Shown piece after piece: positions 7,865 to 16,418 of a stretch of 64,000 nt of DNA. This DNA comes from Microbacterium ulmi (GTDB lineage Bacteria; Actinomycetota; Actinomycetes; Actinomycetales; Microbacteriaceae), in contig NZ_JAAOZF010000001.1 in NCBI RefSeq assembly GCF_011759705.1, positions 865,152 through 929,151 on the forward strand, written 5' to 3'. Numbering within the stretch: the stretch's first letter is position 1; every line of letters starts with the position of its first letter. Both the position numbers and the translations under genes were made by a program. The notes under the pieces are model-generated. The model was not told the DNA's origin. It did no database searches and saw only the letters and a program-made list of their open reading frames with translations.

Positions 7865-9148
7865 TCAGGGGGTGAGGCGTGCTCGGACGTCCCGGACGCC
7901 GGGCTCCACGCGGAAGGTCGCCGCACCGGCGGGGGTCGTCACGCGGTAGTCGCCCGCGAACCCGCGCACGCGCACCGATCCGTCGGCGCCGGGCCGGTAC
8001 GAGCGCGGCTCGTGCCACCACTGGCCCTTCACCGCCGCGCGGAGCGCGTCGTACGAGGGCTTGGGCGTGCCGTCGGCCCTGACCAGGCCTGCGGGAGCGC
8101 CGAGCCACGCGCCCGCGTCGGTGAGGCCCCAGTACGTGGCCGACTCGACGGCCGGGTGCGACAGCAGCAGCCGGTAGTGGCGCAGCAGCTCGTCCGCCTG
8201 GCGGGCCTCGCCCTCGGGCGTCGACGGCCATGAGTCGACGACGTAGTCGTTGAGGTCGACGATGTGCGCGGGCATGATCTCGCCCGACACGAGGGTCGTC
8301 TCGGTCAGCTGCAGCGGCAGCCCGAACCGCGCGAAGCGCTCGAGGATGCCCCACACCTGCTCCTCGCCGCGGTAGCCCTGGTGCATGTGCGTCTGCAGGC
8401 CGATCGCGTCGAGGCGGATGCCGGCATCCAGAACGTCCTCGATGAGCCGCTCGTAGTCGGGCGAGAGGTCGAAGTCGTTGAGCACGAGCCGCGCGGCGGG
8501 GTTCGCCTCGCGCGCCGTCTCGAAGGCGAGGCGCACCATCTCGACGCGGCCCCTCTTCTGCGCGAGCCGCGTGACGGCGTTCTCCTCGGCGGTGAAGACG
8601 GGGAGGATGACGACCTCGTTGATGGCGTCCCACAGGTCGACGACGCCCGCGAACGCCGTGACATCCCGTGTGATGCGGTCGCGGAGCGCGGCCTCGACGT
8701 CGGCGTCGCTCAGCTGGAGGAGCCATTCCGGTGCGAGCGTGTGCCAGACGAGCGGGTGCCCCTTGACCGTCACGCCGCGATCGCGGAACCACCGCGCCGT
8801 CACGAGCAGCCGCTCGGTGTCGGGCTCGCCGCGCCTCGGCTCGAACCGCCGCCAGTAGAACGGCAGCGTCGCCGCGTTGAAGACGTCGGTCCACTGCTCG
8901 AGCAGCCGCGACGAGCCGCCGTCGGGCGCGGCGGCGGCATCCTCTCCTCCGAGAGACCCGCCCTCCCCGCTGAGCAGCCCGGCCTCTCCTCCGAGCAGCC
9001 CGACGAAGTCGAAGCCGATGTTGCCGAAGCCGAAGGCGTGGCCGGTCTGCTCGACGACGATCGGGCCGGTCGTGACGGGCGTGCCGTCCGCTGCGACGAC
9101 GCGCAGCGCGACGTCCAGGAACCGGTGGGAGAGGTCGGGCCGAGACAT
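7865..9148 (-). CDS. GH10 endo-1,4-beta-xylanase, intracellular
   Basis: Glycoside hydrolase family 10 enzyme of 427 aa that cleaves beta-1,4-xylan oligomers. Catalytic residues are Glu178 in LWDAINEV (acid/base) and Glu283 in LTETTL (nucleophile); KGHPLVWHTLAPEW and QTHMHQGY are typical substrate-site motifs. There is no signal peptide, so it probably works on imported xylo-oligosaccharides. An N-terminal region of about 35 residues precedes the barrel, and residues 51-80 form a Gly/Ala/Glu-rich insertion just after the first strand (GFDFVG), where homologues are usually compact. A C-terminal tail of about 80 residues looks like a small beta domain. The start is ATG at 9148-9146 with GGAG upstream. 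Confidence 0.9.
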   Translation of the reverse strand: MSRPDLSHRFLDVALRVVAADGTPVTTGPIVVEQTGHAFGFGNIGFDFVGLLGGEAGLLSGEGGSLGGEDAAAAPDGGSSRLLEQWTDVFNAATLPFYWRRFEPRRGEPDTERLLVTARWFRDRGVTVKGHPLVWHTLAPEWLLQLSDADVEAALRDRITRDVTAFAGVVDLWDAINEVVILPVFTAEENAVTRLAQKRGRVEMVRLAFETAREANPAARLVLNDFDLSPDYERLIEDVLDAGIRLDAIGLQTHMHQGYRGEEQVWGILERFARFGLPLQLTETTLVSGEIMPAHIVDLNDYVVDSWPSTPEGEARQADELLRHYRLLLSHPAVESATYWGLTDAGAWLGAPAGLVRADGTPKPSYDALRAAVKGQWWHEPRSYRPGADGSVRVRGFAGDYRVTTPAGAATFRVEPGVRDVRARLTP

Positions 9149-9168
9149 GGATCTCCGTTCTGCTCCGG

Positions 9169-9609
9169 TCAGGCGATGATCCTCTGCGGATGGAAGAGGA
9201 GGACGAGCGAGTAGTCGCCCGTGATCCGCTCCGGCGTCCAGCCGAGGAAGGCGAGGCCGTCCCCGTACTTGGCGAGGTAGACGTCGGCGAACCGCTCGAG
9301 CCACGCGGACGCGGGCTCGGGCGAGAACTCGACGGTGCCCTGCAGCAGGACCCACTCCTCGCCGTGCGCGGCGGTCTCGAGCACGAGGCTCGCGCGCGGG
9401 TCGGCCCTCAGGTTGCGCGCCTTGGCCGCGTGCGGCTGGCTGAAGACGACGGCTGCGCCGTCGTGCCAGACGAACCACACGGGAACGGAGTGCGGATAGC
9501 CGTCGCGTCCCGTGCTGCCGAGCCAGGCGATCTCGCGGGTCTCGAGACGGTCGAGAGCCGCCGCGTGGGCGGGGACGGAGGGATCGAGCGAGAGATCGCC
9601 CACGCTCAC
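9169..9609 (-). CDS. PPOX-class pyridoxamine-phosphate-oxidase-like protein (Rv3369-like)
   Basis: Small flavin/F420-binding split-barrel protein of 146 aa. SVPVWFVWHDGAAVVFSQP and KARNLRADPRASLVLE are typical of the F420-dependent PPOX group found in actinobacteria. It probably carries out an F420- or FMN-dependent redox reaction; the substrate is unknown. The start is GTG at 9609-9607, overlapping the TGA of pheA (GTGA), so the two are translationally coupled. A second GTG two codons later is a minor alternative. The genomic pairing with prephenate dehydratase does not explain the function. Confidence 0.82.
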   Translation of the reverse strand: MSVGDLSLDPSVPAHAAALDRLETREIAWLGSTGRDGYPHSVPVWFVWHDGAAVVFSQPHAAKARNLRADPRASLVLETAAHGEEWVLLQGTVEFSPEPASAWLERFADVYLAKYGDGLAFLGWTPERITGDYSLVLLFHPQRIIA

Positions 9610-10565
9610 TCCTCGGGCTCTCCCGAGATGAGTCCGCGCAGCCAGTCGCGCGCCTCCACGAACACGTCGTCCGAGTATCGCTCGGGGTAGTGCACGATCG
9701 CACGGTCGGCCCGGGGGTACGACCCGAGGAACACGACCTTCGGGCTGAAGCGCCGAAGGCCGAGCAGGGCGTCCGCCATGCGCTCGTCGAGCACATGCCC
9801 GTCGGCGTCGATGACGAACCGGTAGCGTCCGAGCTCGTCGCCGATGGGCCGCGACGCGAGCAGGGAGAGGTTGATGCCGCGCGTCGCGAACTGCTCCAGC
9901 ATCTCCAGGAGCGCGCCCGGGTGGTCGTCGGGGAGCTCCGCGATGATCGAGGTCTTGTCGGCGCCCGTGGGAGACGGCGGGGCCACCGTGCGGCTCACGA
10001 GCACGAACCGCGTGACGGCGTTCGGGTTGTCGCCGATGCCGTCCGCGAGGAGCTCCACATCGTGATGCTCGAGGATGCCGGGCGGGGCGATCGCGGCATC
10101 CGCGTCGCTCGTCCCGTCCGTGAGCCCCACGGCGCTGGCGACATTGCTCGCGGCGGGGATGTGCGCGTGAGCGGGCAGATGCTCCGAGAGCCACTGGAGG
10201 CACTGCGCATACGCGACGGGGTGGGCCGCGATGAGGGACACGTCCTCGAGCCTCGTGCCGGGCTTGCCGACGAGGACGAACCGCACGGGGACGAGGTACT
10301 CCCCCACGATCCGCAGGCCGGGCATCGTCGCGAGCGCATCCTGCGCCGTCGAGACGCCGCCGTCGACCGAGTTCTCGATGGCGATCATGGCGGCGTGCGA
10401 GCGCCCCTCGACGACGTCGGCGAGCGCTTCTGCCACGTTGTGCACGGGTCGCCATTCGTGGCCGCGCGCTTCGGGAACCTGTGCGAGCGCCGCCTCCGTG
10501 AAGGTCCCGGCCGGTCCGAGGTAGCTGTAGGCGCGTCGGGCGGGAGCGTCGGACTCGAATGTCAC
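9606..10565 (-). CDS. pheA: Prephenate dehydratase
   Basis: Converts prephenate to phenylpyruvate in phenylalanine synthesis; 319 aa, cytosolic. The catalytic PDT domain spans about 1-190 (YSYLGPAGTFTEAAL; AMIAIENSVDGGVSTAQDAL; the TRF motif in NAVTRFVLV). A C-terminal ACT domain (KTSIIAELPDDHPGALLEML, then GRYRFVIDADG) gives Phe feedback control. The start is GTG at 10565-10563. No chorismate mutase domain is fused, unlike the enterobacterial P-protein. It overlaps the PPOX gene by 4 nt. An extra tail of about 40 residues after the ACT domain (SYPRADRAIVHYPERYSDDVFVEA and on) is typical of some actinobacterial forms. Confidence 0.93.
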   Translation of the reverse strand: MTFESDAPARRAYSYLGPAGTFTEAALAQVPEARGHEWRPVHNVAEALADVVEGRSHAAMIAIENSVDGGVSTAQDALATMPGLRIVGEYLVPVRFVLVGKPGTRLEDVSLIAAHPVAYAQCLQWLSEHLPAHAHIPAASNVASAVGLTDGTSDADAAIAPPGILEHHDVELLADGIGDNPNAVTRFVLVSRTVAPPSPTGADKTSIIAELPDDHPGALLEMLEQFATRGINLSLLASRPIGDELGRYRFVIDADGHVLDERMADALLGLRRFSPKVVFLGSYPRADRAIVHYPERYSDDVFVEARDWLRGLISGEPEE

Positions 10566-10681
10566 GCGGATCAGCCTAGCCGCGACACGCCGAGGCAGAG
10601 GGTCGGATGCCGCGGCGCGACGTCGCGGCCACGGGACCTTCGCCTCTGCCTGCCGCGCACGGCGAGGAGCATGCTGCGGGC

Positions 10682-11218
10682 ATGACACGAGTACTGGTGA
10701 CGTATTCCACGAAGCACGGCTCGACGGCCGAGATCGCGCAGGCGATCGCGGACGAGCTCCGCGAGAAGGGGATGGATGCCGACTGCGTCGACGTGGCGGT
10801 GGCGAGCGTCGCCGGCTTCGACGCCGTCGTGCTGGGCAGCGCCGTGTACATGGGCCGATGGCTGCACGATGCGCGGCGCTTCCTGAAGAGGCACCTCGAG
10901 GCCCTCTCCGCGATCCCGTTCTGGATCTTCAGCTCGGGCCCCACGGGCGAGAAGGCGGAAGAGGACCTCGCCCACGACACGAGGTGGCTCGAACCGCGCA
11001 AGGTCCTCGATCTCGCCGCGTCGGCCGGTCTGCGCGGGCACATCGTGTTCGCAGGCCGCCTCCCCGTCGACCCGCACGGGTTCGTCGAGACCTCGATGGT
11101 CCGCAGCACTCCCCCGGACCTCCAGGACGCACGGGACTGGGAGGGGATCCGGCGCTGGGCCGACGACATCGCGAGCGAGCTGGAGCGCACGGGCGCACGG
11201 CGGGGCGGCGCCGCCTGA
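10682..11218 (+). CDS. Flavodoxin-domain protein (HemG-like)
   Basis: FMN-binding flavodoxin-like protein of 178 aa. The phosphate-binding loop is STKHGSTAEIA at residues 9-19, and GSAVYMGRW and FSSGP are the other FMN-contact loops. The family includes menaquinone-dependent protoporphyrinogen IX dehydrogenase (HemG), but many actinobacterial members have no assigned substrate. The start is ATG at 10682. It is divergent from pheA with a 116-nt gap. There is no membrane helix, so it is cytosolic. Confidence 0.8.
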   Translation: MTRVLVTYSTKHGSTAEIAQAIADELREKGMDADCVDVAVASVAGFDAVVLGSAVYMGRWLHDARRFLKRHLEALSAIPFWIFSSGPTGEKAEEDLAHDTRWLEPRKVLDLAASAGLRGHIVFAGRLPVDPHGFVETSMVRSTPPDLQDARDWEGIRRWADDIASELERTGARRGGAA

Positions 11219-11323
11219 CGCGCGATCGCGCGGGCGTCGGCATCCGTCGGCCACGGCGATGACGCACACACACGCAGACATGCACATGCGCGCAATCTCG
11301 CGCGACCAGGCAGACTGGGACGC

Positions 11324-12964
11324 ATGAGCCGCGCAGGACAGCCCGCCGAAGCAACAGACCTCATCGACATCGATGAGCTCATCGCCGCGTACTACGACCG
11401 CAGGCCGGATGCGAGCATCCCGGACCAGCGCGTCGCGTTCGGCACGAGCGGCCATCGGGGCTCGTCGCTGTCGACGAGCTTCAACGAGGACCACATCCTC
11501 GCCACGACGCAGGCGATCGTGGACTACCGCAGCGGTCAGGGCATCACGGGGCCGCTCTTCCTGGGGCGCGACACGCACGGTCTGTCGCTTCCCGCCGAGC
11601 GCAGCGCGATCGAGGTCCTCGTCGCGAACGGCGTCGACGTGCGCATCGACTCCCGGGACTCGTGGGTGCCCACGCCCGCCCTCTCGCACGCGATCCTGAC
11701 CTACAACAAGGGGCGGGATGCCGCCGACCTCGGCCGCGCCGACGGCATCGTCGTCACGCCCAGCCACAACCCGCCGCGCGACGGCGGGTTCAAGTACAAC
11801 CCGCCCAACGGCGGCCCCGCCGACACCGACGCGACGAGCTGGATCGCGGACCGCGCCAACGCGCTCATCGCCTCGGGCCTCGACGGAGTGCGGCGCACGC
11901 CGTACAAGGACCTCGACGGAGACGCGATCGGGCAGTACGACTTCCGCGAGGGCTACGTCGCCGATCTCGCGAACATCGTCGACGTCGACGCGATCAGGCG
12001 CGCGGGGGTGCGCATCGGCGCCGACCCGCTCGGCGGCGCGTCGGTCGACTACTGGGCCCTCATCGGCGAGCGGTACGGCCTCGACCTCACGGTCGTGAAC
12101 CCCGACGTCGACCCGACCTGGCGGTTCATGACCCTCGACTGGGACGAGAAGATCCGCATGGATCCGTCGTCCCCCTCCGCGATGGCCTCGCTCGTCGCCC
12201 GTCGCGACGAGTACGACATCCTCACGGGCAACGACGCCGACGCCGACCGCCACGGCATCGTCACACCCGACGCGGGGCTCATGAACCCCAACCACTATCT
12301 CGCCGTCGCGATCGACTACCTGTACTCGCATCGGCCGGACTGGCCCGCGGATGCCGCGATCGGCAAGACGCTCGTCTCCTCGATGATCATCGACCGCGTC
12401 GCCGAGGCGCTCGGCCGGAGGCTCGTCGAGGTCCCCGTCGGGTTCAAGTGGTTCGTCCCAGGGCTCCTCGACGGCTCGATCGCGTTCGGCGGCGAGGAGT
12501 CGGCGGGGGCATCGTTCCTCCGCAAGGACGGCTCGGTGTGGACGACCGACAAGGACGGCATCCTGCTGTGCCTGCTCGCCTCCGAGATCCTCGCCGTGAC
12601 GGGCAAGACGCCGTCCGAGCGGTATGCCGAGCTCGAGGCCGAGTACGGGGCATCCGTCTACCAGCGCGTCGACGCGCCCGCGACACCCGCGCAGAAGGCG
12701 GCGCTCTCTCGCCTCGCGCCCGAGGCCGTGACCGCGACGGAGCTCGCGGGCGAGCCCATCACGGCGAAGCTCTCGCACGCACCGGGCAACGGGGCCGCGA
12801 TCGGCGGGCTCAAGGTGCAGACCGAGCACGCCTGGTTCGCCGCCCGCCCCTCGGGCACGGAGGACGTGTACAAGCTCTACGCGGAGTCGCTGCTCGGCGC
12901 GGAGCATCTGCGCGAAGTGCAGGAGGAGGCCCGCGCCGTCGTGTCGGCGTCGCTCGCGGGCTGA
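11324..12964 (+). CDS. pgm: Phosphoglucomutase, alpha-D-glucose phosphate-specific
   Basis: Interconverts glucose 1-phosphate and glucose 6-phosphate; 546 aa, cytosolic. Catalytic phosphoserine Ser147 lies in TPSHNP, the Mg-binding loop is [10 protein letters not shown] with Asp304, Asp306 and Asp308, the sugar-binding loop is GGEESAG, and the phosphate-binding loop is [10 protein letters not shown] near the C-terminus. Length fits the bacterial Pgm family. The start is ATG at 11324 with GGGA upstream. It stands alone but connects functionally with galT/galK in this window, because galactose catabolism yields glucose 1-phosphate. The 105 nt upstream contain only short CA/GC alternating stretches. 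Confidence 0.95.
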   Translation: MSRAGQPAEATDLIDIDELIAAYYDRRPDASIPDQRVAFGTSGHRGSSLSTSFNEDHILATTQAIVDYRSGQGITGPLFLGRDTHGLSLPAERSAIEVLVANGVDVRIDSRDSWVPTPALSHAILTYNKGRDAADLGRADGIVVTPSHNPPRDGGFKYNPPNGGPADTDATSWIADRANALIASGLDGVRRTPYKDLDGDAIGQYDFREGYVADLANIVDVDAIRRAGVRIGADPLGGASVDYWALIGERYGLDLTVVNPDVDPTWRFMTLDWDEKIRMDPSSPSAMASLVARRDEYDILTGNDADADRHGIVTPDAGLMNPNHYLAVAIDYLYSHRPDWPADAAIGKTLVSSMIIDRVAEALGRRLVEVPVGFKWFVPGLLDGSIAFGGEESAGASFLRKDGSVWTTDKDGILLCLLASEILAVTGKTPSERYAELEAEYGASVYQRVDAPATPAQKAALSRLAPEAVTATELAGEPITAKLSHAPGNGAAIGGLKVQTEHAWFAARPSGTEDVYKLYAESLLGAEHLREVQEEARAVVSASLAG

Positions 12965-13086
12965 TCCGGGCCTCCCCAGCCCGTCCTCTGAGGCCGGCGT
13001 CCACTCCCGTCGTCCTGCGGAGCCGGGGCCTGTTCGCGGCGCCTACGGTCGGTGACAGACCGCCGACCGCGCGGCAGAATGGGGGC

Positions 13087-13365
13087 ATGCTCGTGACACC
13101 GGACGTGATCGGCGTGCCCGTCGCCGTCTTCGTCGCGGCCGTGACGTTCGCGGGCGGAGTGCTCGGCGGTGTCAGCGGCATGCTCACGCGCCTCGAGAAG
13201 CGGATCGACCGACGTTTCGACCTCATCGATGCGCGGTTCGAGCACGTCGATGCGCGGTTCGAGCGCATCGAATCGGATCTCGCCGGTGTCAAGGCAGAGC
13301 TCGTCGAGGTGAAGATCGCGATAGCGCGCGTCGAGGGGCCGCAGCCACGGCTCCTGCGTCCCTGA
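13087..13365 (+). CDS. Small membrane-anchored coiled-coil protein
   Basis: A 92-aa protein of unknown function. Residues about 8-30 (GVPVAVFVAAVTFAGGVLGG) form one membrane helix. Residues about 35-80 have heptad-like repeats with recurring DARFEHVDARFERIE, suggesting a coiled coil that faces the cytosol. The start is ATG at 13087 directly after a G-rich stretch. It is convergent with the glycerate kinase gene, with only two bases between the stop codons. Similar short actinobacterial proteins are common but uncharacterised. Confidence 0.65.
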   Translation: MLVTPDVIGVPVAVFVAAVTFAGGVLGGVSGMLTRLEKRIDRRFDLIDARFEHVDARFERIESDLAGVKAELVEVKIAIARVEGPQPRLLRP

Positions 13366-13367
13366 CG

Positions 13368-14474
13368 TCAGAGCGCTCGCGCGAGTCGCTCGCCCGCGGC
13401 GCGCAGCCACCGTTCAGGGTCGGCGAGCGCCGCGGACGACGACCCTGCGAGCTCCGTGAGCGAGACGGATGCCGCGAACCCCGAGGTATCGGCATCCGGG
13501 GAGATGCGCCCCGCGACGAGCGCGACGGCGACACCCGCCTCGGCGCCGACCGCCGCGACGTGCGCGGGCGCCTTGCCCGCCGCGGACTGCCCGTCGAACG
13601 AGCCCTCCCCCGTCACGACGAGGGACGCAGCGGCCACCGCCTCGCGCAGCCCGATGAGCTCGGCGACCGCTGCCGAGCCGGGCACGAGCCGCGCGCCCCA
13701 CGCCAGCAGCCCGAGTCCCGTGCCGCCCGCTGCGCCGGCACCCGCCGCAGACGGGTCGGCCGGCACGAACCGCGCGAGGCGCGCGAGCCCCGCCTCGGCC
13801 GCCGCGACGCCGTCGACGTCGAGACCCTTCTGCGGCCCGAAGACGGCGGCCGCGCCCCGCGCGCCGAGCAGCGCGTTGGTCACATCGGTCAGGACGACCG
13901 CCCCACCGGGCGGGAGCGGCCGCAGCGCCGAGAGGTCCGCCGCGTCGATCGAGCCGAGGCCGCGTGCTCCGAGCGCGATCGGGCGGCCTGCGGCATCCGC
14001 GAAGCGTGCGCCGAGCGCCGTCAGCAGACCCGTGCCGCCGTCGGTCGAGGCGCTCGAGCCGATCCCGAGCACGAGTCGGGAGACGCCCCGGTCGAGCGCC
14101 GCGACGATCGCCTGTCCGAAGCCGAGAGTGTGGGCATCCAGGCCGATGCGCCGGTCGCCGAGCAGCTCGAGGCCGGACGTGGAGGCGAGCTCGACGACGG
14201 CCGTGCCGTGCGGAGCCTCGGGCGCGGGCGGAAGCAGGAGCCACGAGGCATCCACGCTCGCGCCGTCGGGCCCCGTGACCTCGACCGGCACCCGCGCCGA
14301 TCCAGGGACCGCCGTCGCGAACGCGTCGAGCGTGCCCTCTCCGCCGTCGGCCATGGGGCGCAGCACGGCCGCGTCGCCGCGCACCGACAGCCAGCCGTCG
14401 GCGAGCGCGGTCGCGGCGTCCGCGGCCGAGATCGAGCCCTTGAAGCTGTCGGGCGCGAAGACGATGCTCGTCAT
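13368..14474 (-). CDS. Glycerate kinase
   Basis: Phosphorylates D-glycerate, GarK/GlxK family; 368 aa, cytosolic. Characteristic stretches are IVFAPDSFKGSISA at the N-terminus, MADGGEGTLDAF near 42, GIGSSASTDGGTG near 136 and GEGSFDGQSAAGKAP near 285. Length is usual for the family. It begins 10 nt after the LacI gene and is the last gene of the five-gene Gfo-DUF993-TIM barrel-LacI-kinase cluster, so the pathway probably yields glycerate. Whether the product is 2- or 3-phosphoglycerate cannot be read from sequence. The start is ATG at 14474-14472. Confidence 0.92.
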   Translation of the reverse strand: MTSIVFAPDSFKGSISAADAATALADGWLSVRGDAAVLRPMADGGEGTLDAFATAVPGSARVPVEVTGPDGASVDASWLLLPPAPEAPHGTAVVELASTSGLELLGDRRIGLDAHTLGFGQAIVAALDRGVSRLVLGIGSSASTDGGTGLLTALGARFADAAGRPIALGARGLGSIDAADLSALRPLPPGGAVVLTDVTNALLGARGAAAVFGPQKGLDVDGVAAAEAGLARLARFVPADPSAAGAGAAGGTGLGLLAWGARLVPGSAAVAELIGLREAVAAASLVVTGEGSFDGQSAAGKAPAHVAAVGAEAGVAVALVAGRISPDADTSGFAASVSLTELAGSSSAALADPERWLRAAGERLARAL

Positions 14475-14484
14475 GGCAGCGCCC

Positions 14485-15534
14485 TCAGAGACCCGGCGTG
14501 CTGTCGCGCAGGAGGATCTCGGGGCTCAGCTCATCGGGGTGCGGCTCCCACGCCTCGTCGACGGCGGCGCGCAGCGTCTGATATCCGACTTCCTCGAGCG
14601 GCACGCGGACCGTCGTCAGCGCCGGCGTGACGTCGCGGCCCGTCGGGATGTCATCGAAGCCCGCGACGGCGATGTCGGAGCCGACGGCGCGCCCCGCAGC
14701 GCGCAGCGTCGCGAGCGCACCGATCGCGACGACGTCGCTGATGCCGAAGACGACGGTGCCCGGGTCGATGCCGAGCGCGAGCAGGTCGCGCATCGCCTGC
14801 GCGCCCGACTCCCGCGTGAACGCGCCCCGATGGATCCGCTCGACAGCGCCGCCGCCCGCCGCGAAGCCCTCCGTGAACCCTGCGATGCGGTCGTCGGATG
14901 TGCGCACGCCTTCCGCGGCCGCGAGGATGACGGCGCGACGGTAGCCGCGGCCCGCGAGCGCCGCTCCGAGCGCGCGCGCTCCGCCCCGGTTGTCGATGAG
15001 CACCGTGCGCACGTCGCCTCCGCCGGGGCCGAGGGCGACGACGCGCCCGCCCGTCGCCGAGATCGCGTCCAGCTCCTGCTGCAGCTCCGGCGCGGAGGAC
15101 TCCGTGCTCCGCGACGCGGCGAGGATCAGCGCACGCGGCCGCTGCCCGCGCAGCGCGCGCACGAGCCGCACCTCGCGCTGCAGGTCGCGCTCCGTGATCG
15201 CGATCGTCACGACCAGGCCGGCCTCGTCGGCACCCCGCGCGACGCCCGACGCGAGGAGCCCGAAGTAGGGGTCGGCGATGTCGGCCACGAGCAGGGCCAC
15301 GATCGCCGCCGTGCCCTTCGCGGTCGCCTGCGCCGACAGATTGGCCGTGTAGCCGAGCTCGGCGGCGGCCGCCTCGACCTTCTCGCGATAGGACTCCGCC
15401 ACCTTGCGGGTCGATCCGTTGAGCACGCGCGAGGCCGTCGCGAGCGAGACGCCCGCGCTGCGCGCGACGTCGTGCAGCGTCGGCATCGACGCTCGGGTGT
15501 GGTCACCCCCGGTCCCGACGGACGCAGCGCTCAT
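14485..15534 (-). CDS. LacI-family transcriptional regulator of the Gfo-DUF993 cluster
   Basis: Repressor of 349 aa. The helix-turn-helix begins at about residue 19 (LHDVARSAGVSLATASRVLN), followed by an effector domain that should sense a sugar or sugar acid. The start is ATG at 15534-15532, overlapping the TGA of the isomerase gene (ATGA); an internal ATG at 15486 just before the helix-turn-helix is an alternative. Being inside the operon it is the best candidate to bind the GGNAAGCGCT palindromes at 18917, 23031 and 24297. That link is inference. Confidence 0.9.
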   Translation of the reverse strand: MSAASVGTGGDHTRASMPTLHDVARSAGVSLATASRVLNGSTRKVAESYREKVEAAAAELGYTANLSAQATAKGTAAIVALLVADIADPYFGLLASGVARGADEAGLVVTIAITERDLQREVRLVRALRGQRPRALILAASRSTESSAPELQQELDAISATGGRVVALGPGGGDVRTVLIDNRGGARALGAALAGRGYRRAVILAAAEGVRTSDDRIAGFTEGFAAGGGAVERIHRGAFTRESGAQAMRDLLALGIDPGTVVFGISDVVAIGALATLRAAGRAVGSDIAVAGFDDIPTGRDVTPALTTVRVPLEEVGYQTLRAAVDEAWEPHPDELSPEILLRDSTPGL

Positions 15535-16418
15535 CGTCGCGAGTCTAGAGCCGAGGCCAGATGCGGCGACACGGCCGCGCCGAAGGCGGCCGCCGTGCGA
15601 CGCACCGCCTCGTCCGGCGCCGTCGCCCACACGTCGGCGTGGAAGATCTCGACCTCGATGTCGCGGTCGTATCCCGTCTCCATGACGGCGTGCGTGAGGG
15701 CGGCGAAGTCGATGACGCCCTCGCCCGGGTAGTGCCGCGACAGGAGGACGTCCGCCTCGAGCGGTGTTCTCCAGTCGCACACCTGATAGGTCGCGATGCG
15801 GCGCTCCCGGCCTGCTCGGGCGATCTGGGCCAGCACGTCCGGATCCCACCAGACGTGGAACGTGTCGACCGCGACCCCGACGACGGCAGGGTCGAAGCCG
15901 GCCGCGAGGTCGAGCGCCTGCCCGAGCGTCGAGACGACCGCCCGGTCGGACGCGTACATGGGATGCAGCGGCTCGATCGCGAGCGTCACGCCGACGGCCG
16001 CGGCATCCGGAGCCAGCTCTCCCAGCGCATCGCGCACGCGCTCCCGCGCTCCCGCCAGGTCGCGCGACCCCTCCGGCAGGCCACCCGCGACGAGCACGAG
16101 CACGGCTGCCGATCCGGGTGCGCCCGCCGCGGCGAGGACTGCCGTCTCGTGGATCGCGCGGCGGTTGTCGTCGAGCGCGGCCCGCCGCGCGGCCCCCTCG
16201 GGGATCGTGAAGAACCCTCCGCGGCAGTGCGTCGAGAAGCGCAGGCCGGAGTCGGCGAGCATGCGCGCCGCGACGTCGAGGCCGACCTCGTTGACGGGCT
16301 CGCGCCACAGGCCGATCGCCTGTACCCCGGCGTCGGCGGTCGCGCGGAGGGCCTCCGCGAGCGATGCGTGCTTGAGGGTTGCCTGATTGATCGACAGGCG
16401 CGGATCGGGGGCGGTCAT
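15531..16418 (-). CDS. Sugar phosphate isomerase/epimerase family TIM-barrel protein
   Basis: Xylose-isomerase-like TIM barrel, 295 aa, cytosolic. Probable metal ligands are the Glu in TLAIEPLHP, the Asp and His in AVDTFHVWWD and the Glu in EVEIFHADVW, and the fold fits members acting on keto-sugars (isomerases, epimerases, dehydratases and some 3-keto-glycoside lyases). The start is ATG at 16418-16416, overlapping the TGA of the DUF993 gene (ATGA). It is followed by LacI, also with ATGA overlap. The reaction is unknown; context with a Gfo-type oxidoreductase suggests an oxidised sugar as substrate. Confidence 0.85.
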   Translation of the reverse strand: MTAPDPRLSINQATLKHASLAEALRATADAGVQAIGLWREPVNEVGLDVAARMLADSGLRFSTHCRGGFFTIPEGAARRAALDDNRRAIHETAVLAAAGAPGSAAVLVLVAGGLPEGSRDLAGARERVRDALGELAPDAAAVGVTLAIEPLHPMYASDRAVVSTLGQALDLAAGFDPAVVGVAVDTFHVWWDPDVLAQIARAGRERRIATYQVCDWRTPLEADVLLSRHYPGEGVIDFAALTHAVMETGYDRDIEVEIFHADVWATAPDEAVRRTAAAFGAAVSPHLASALDSRR

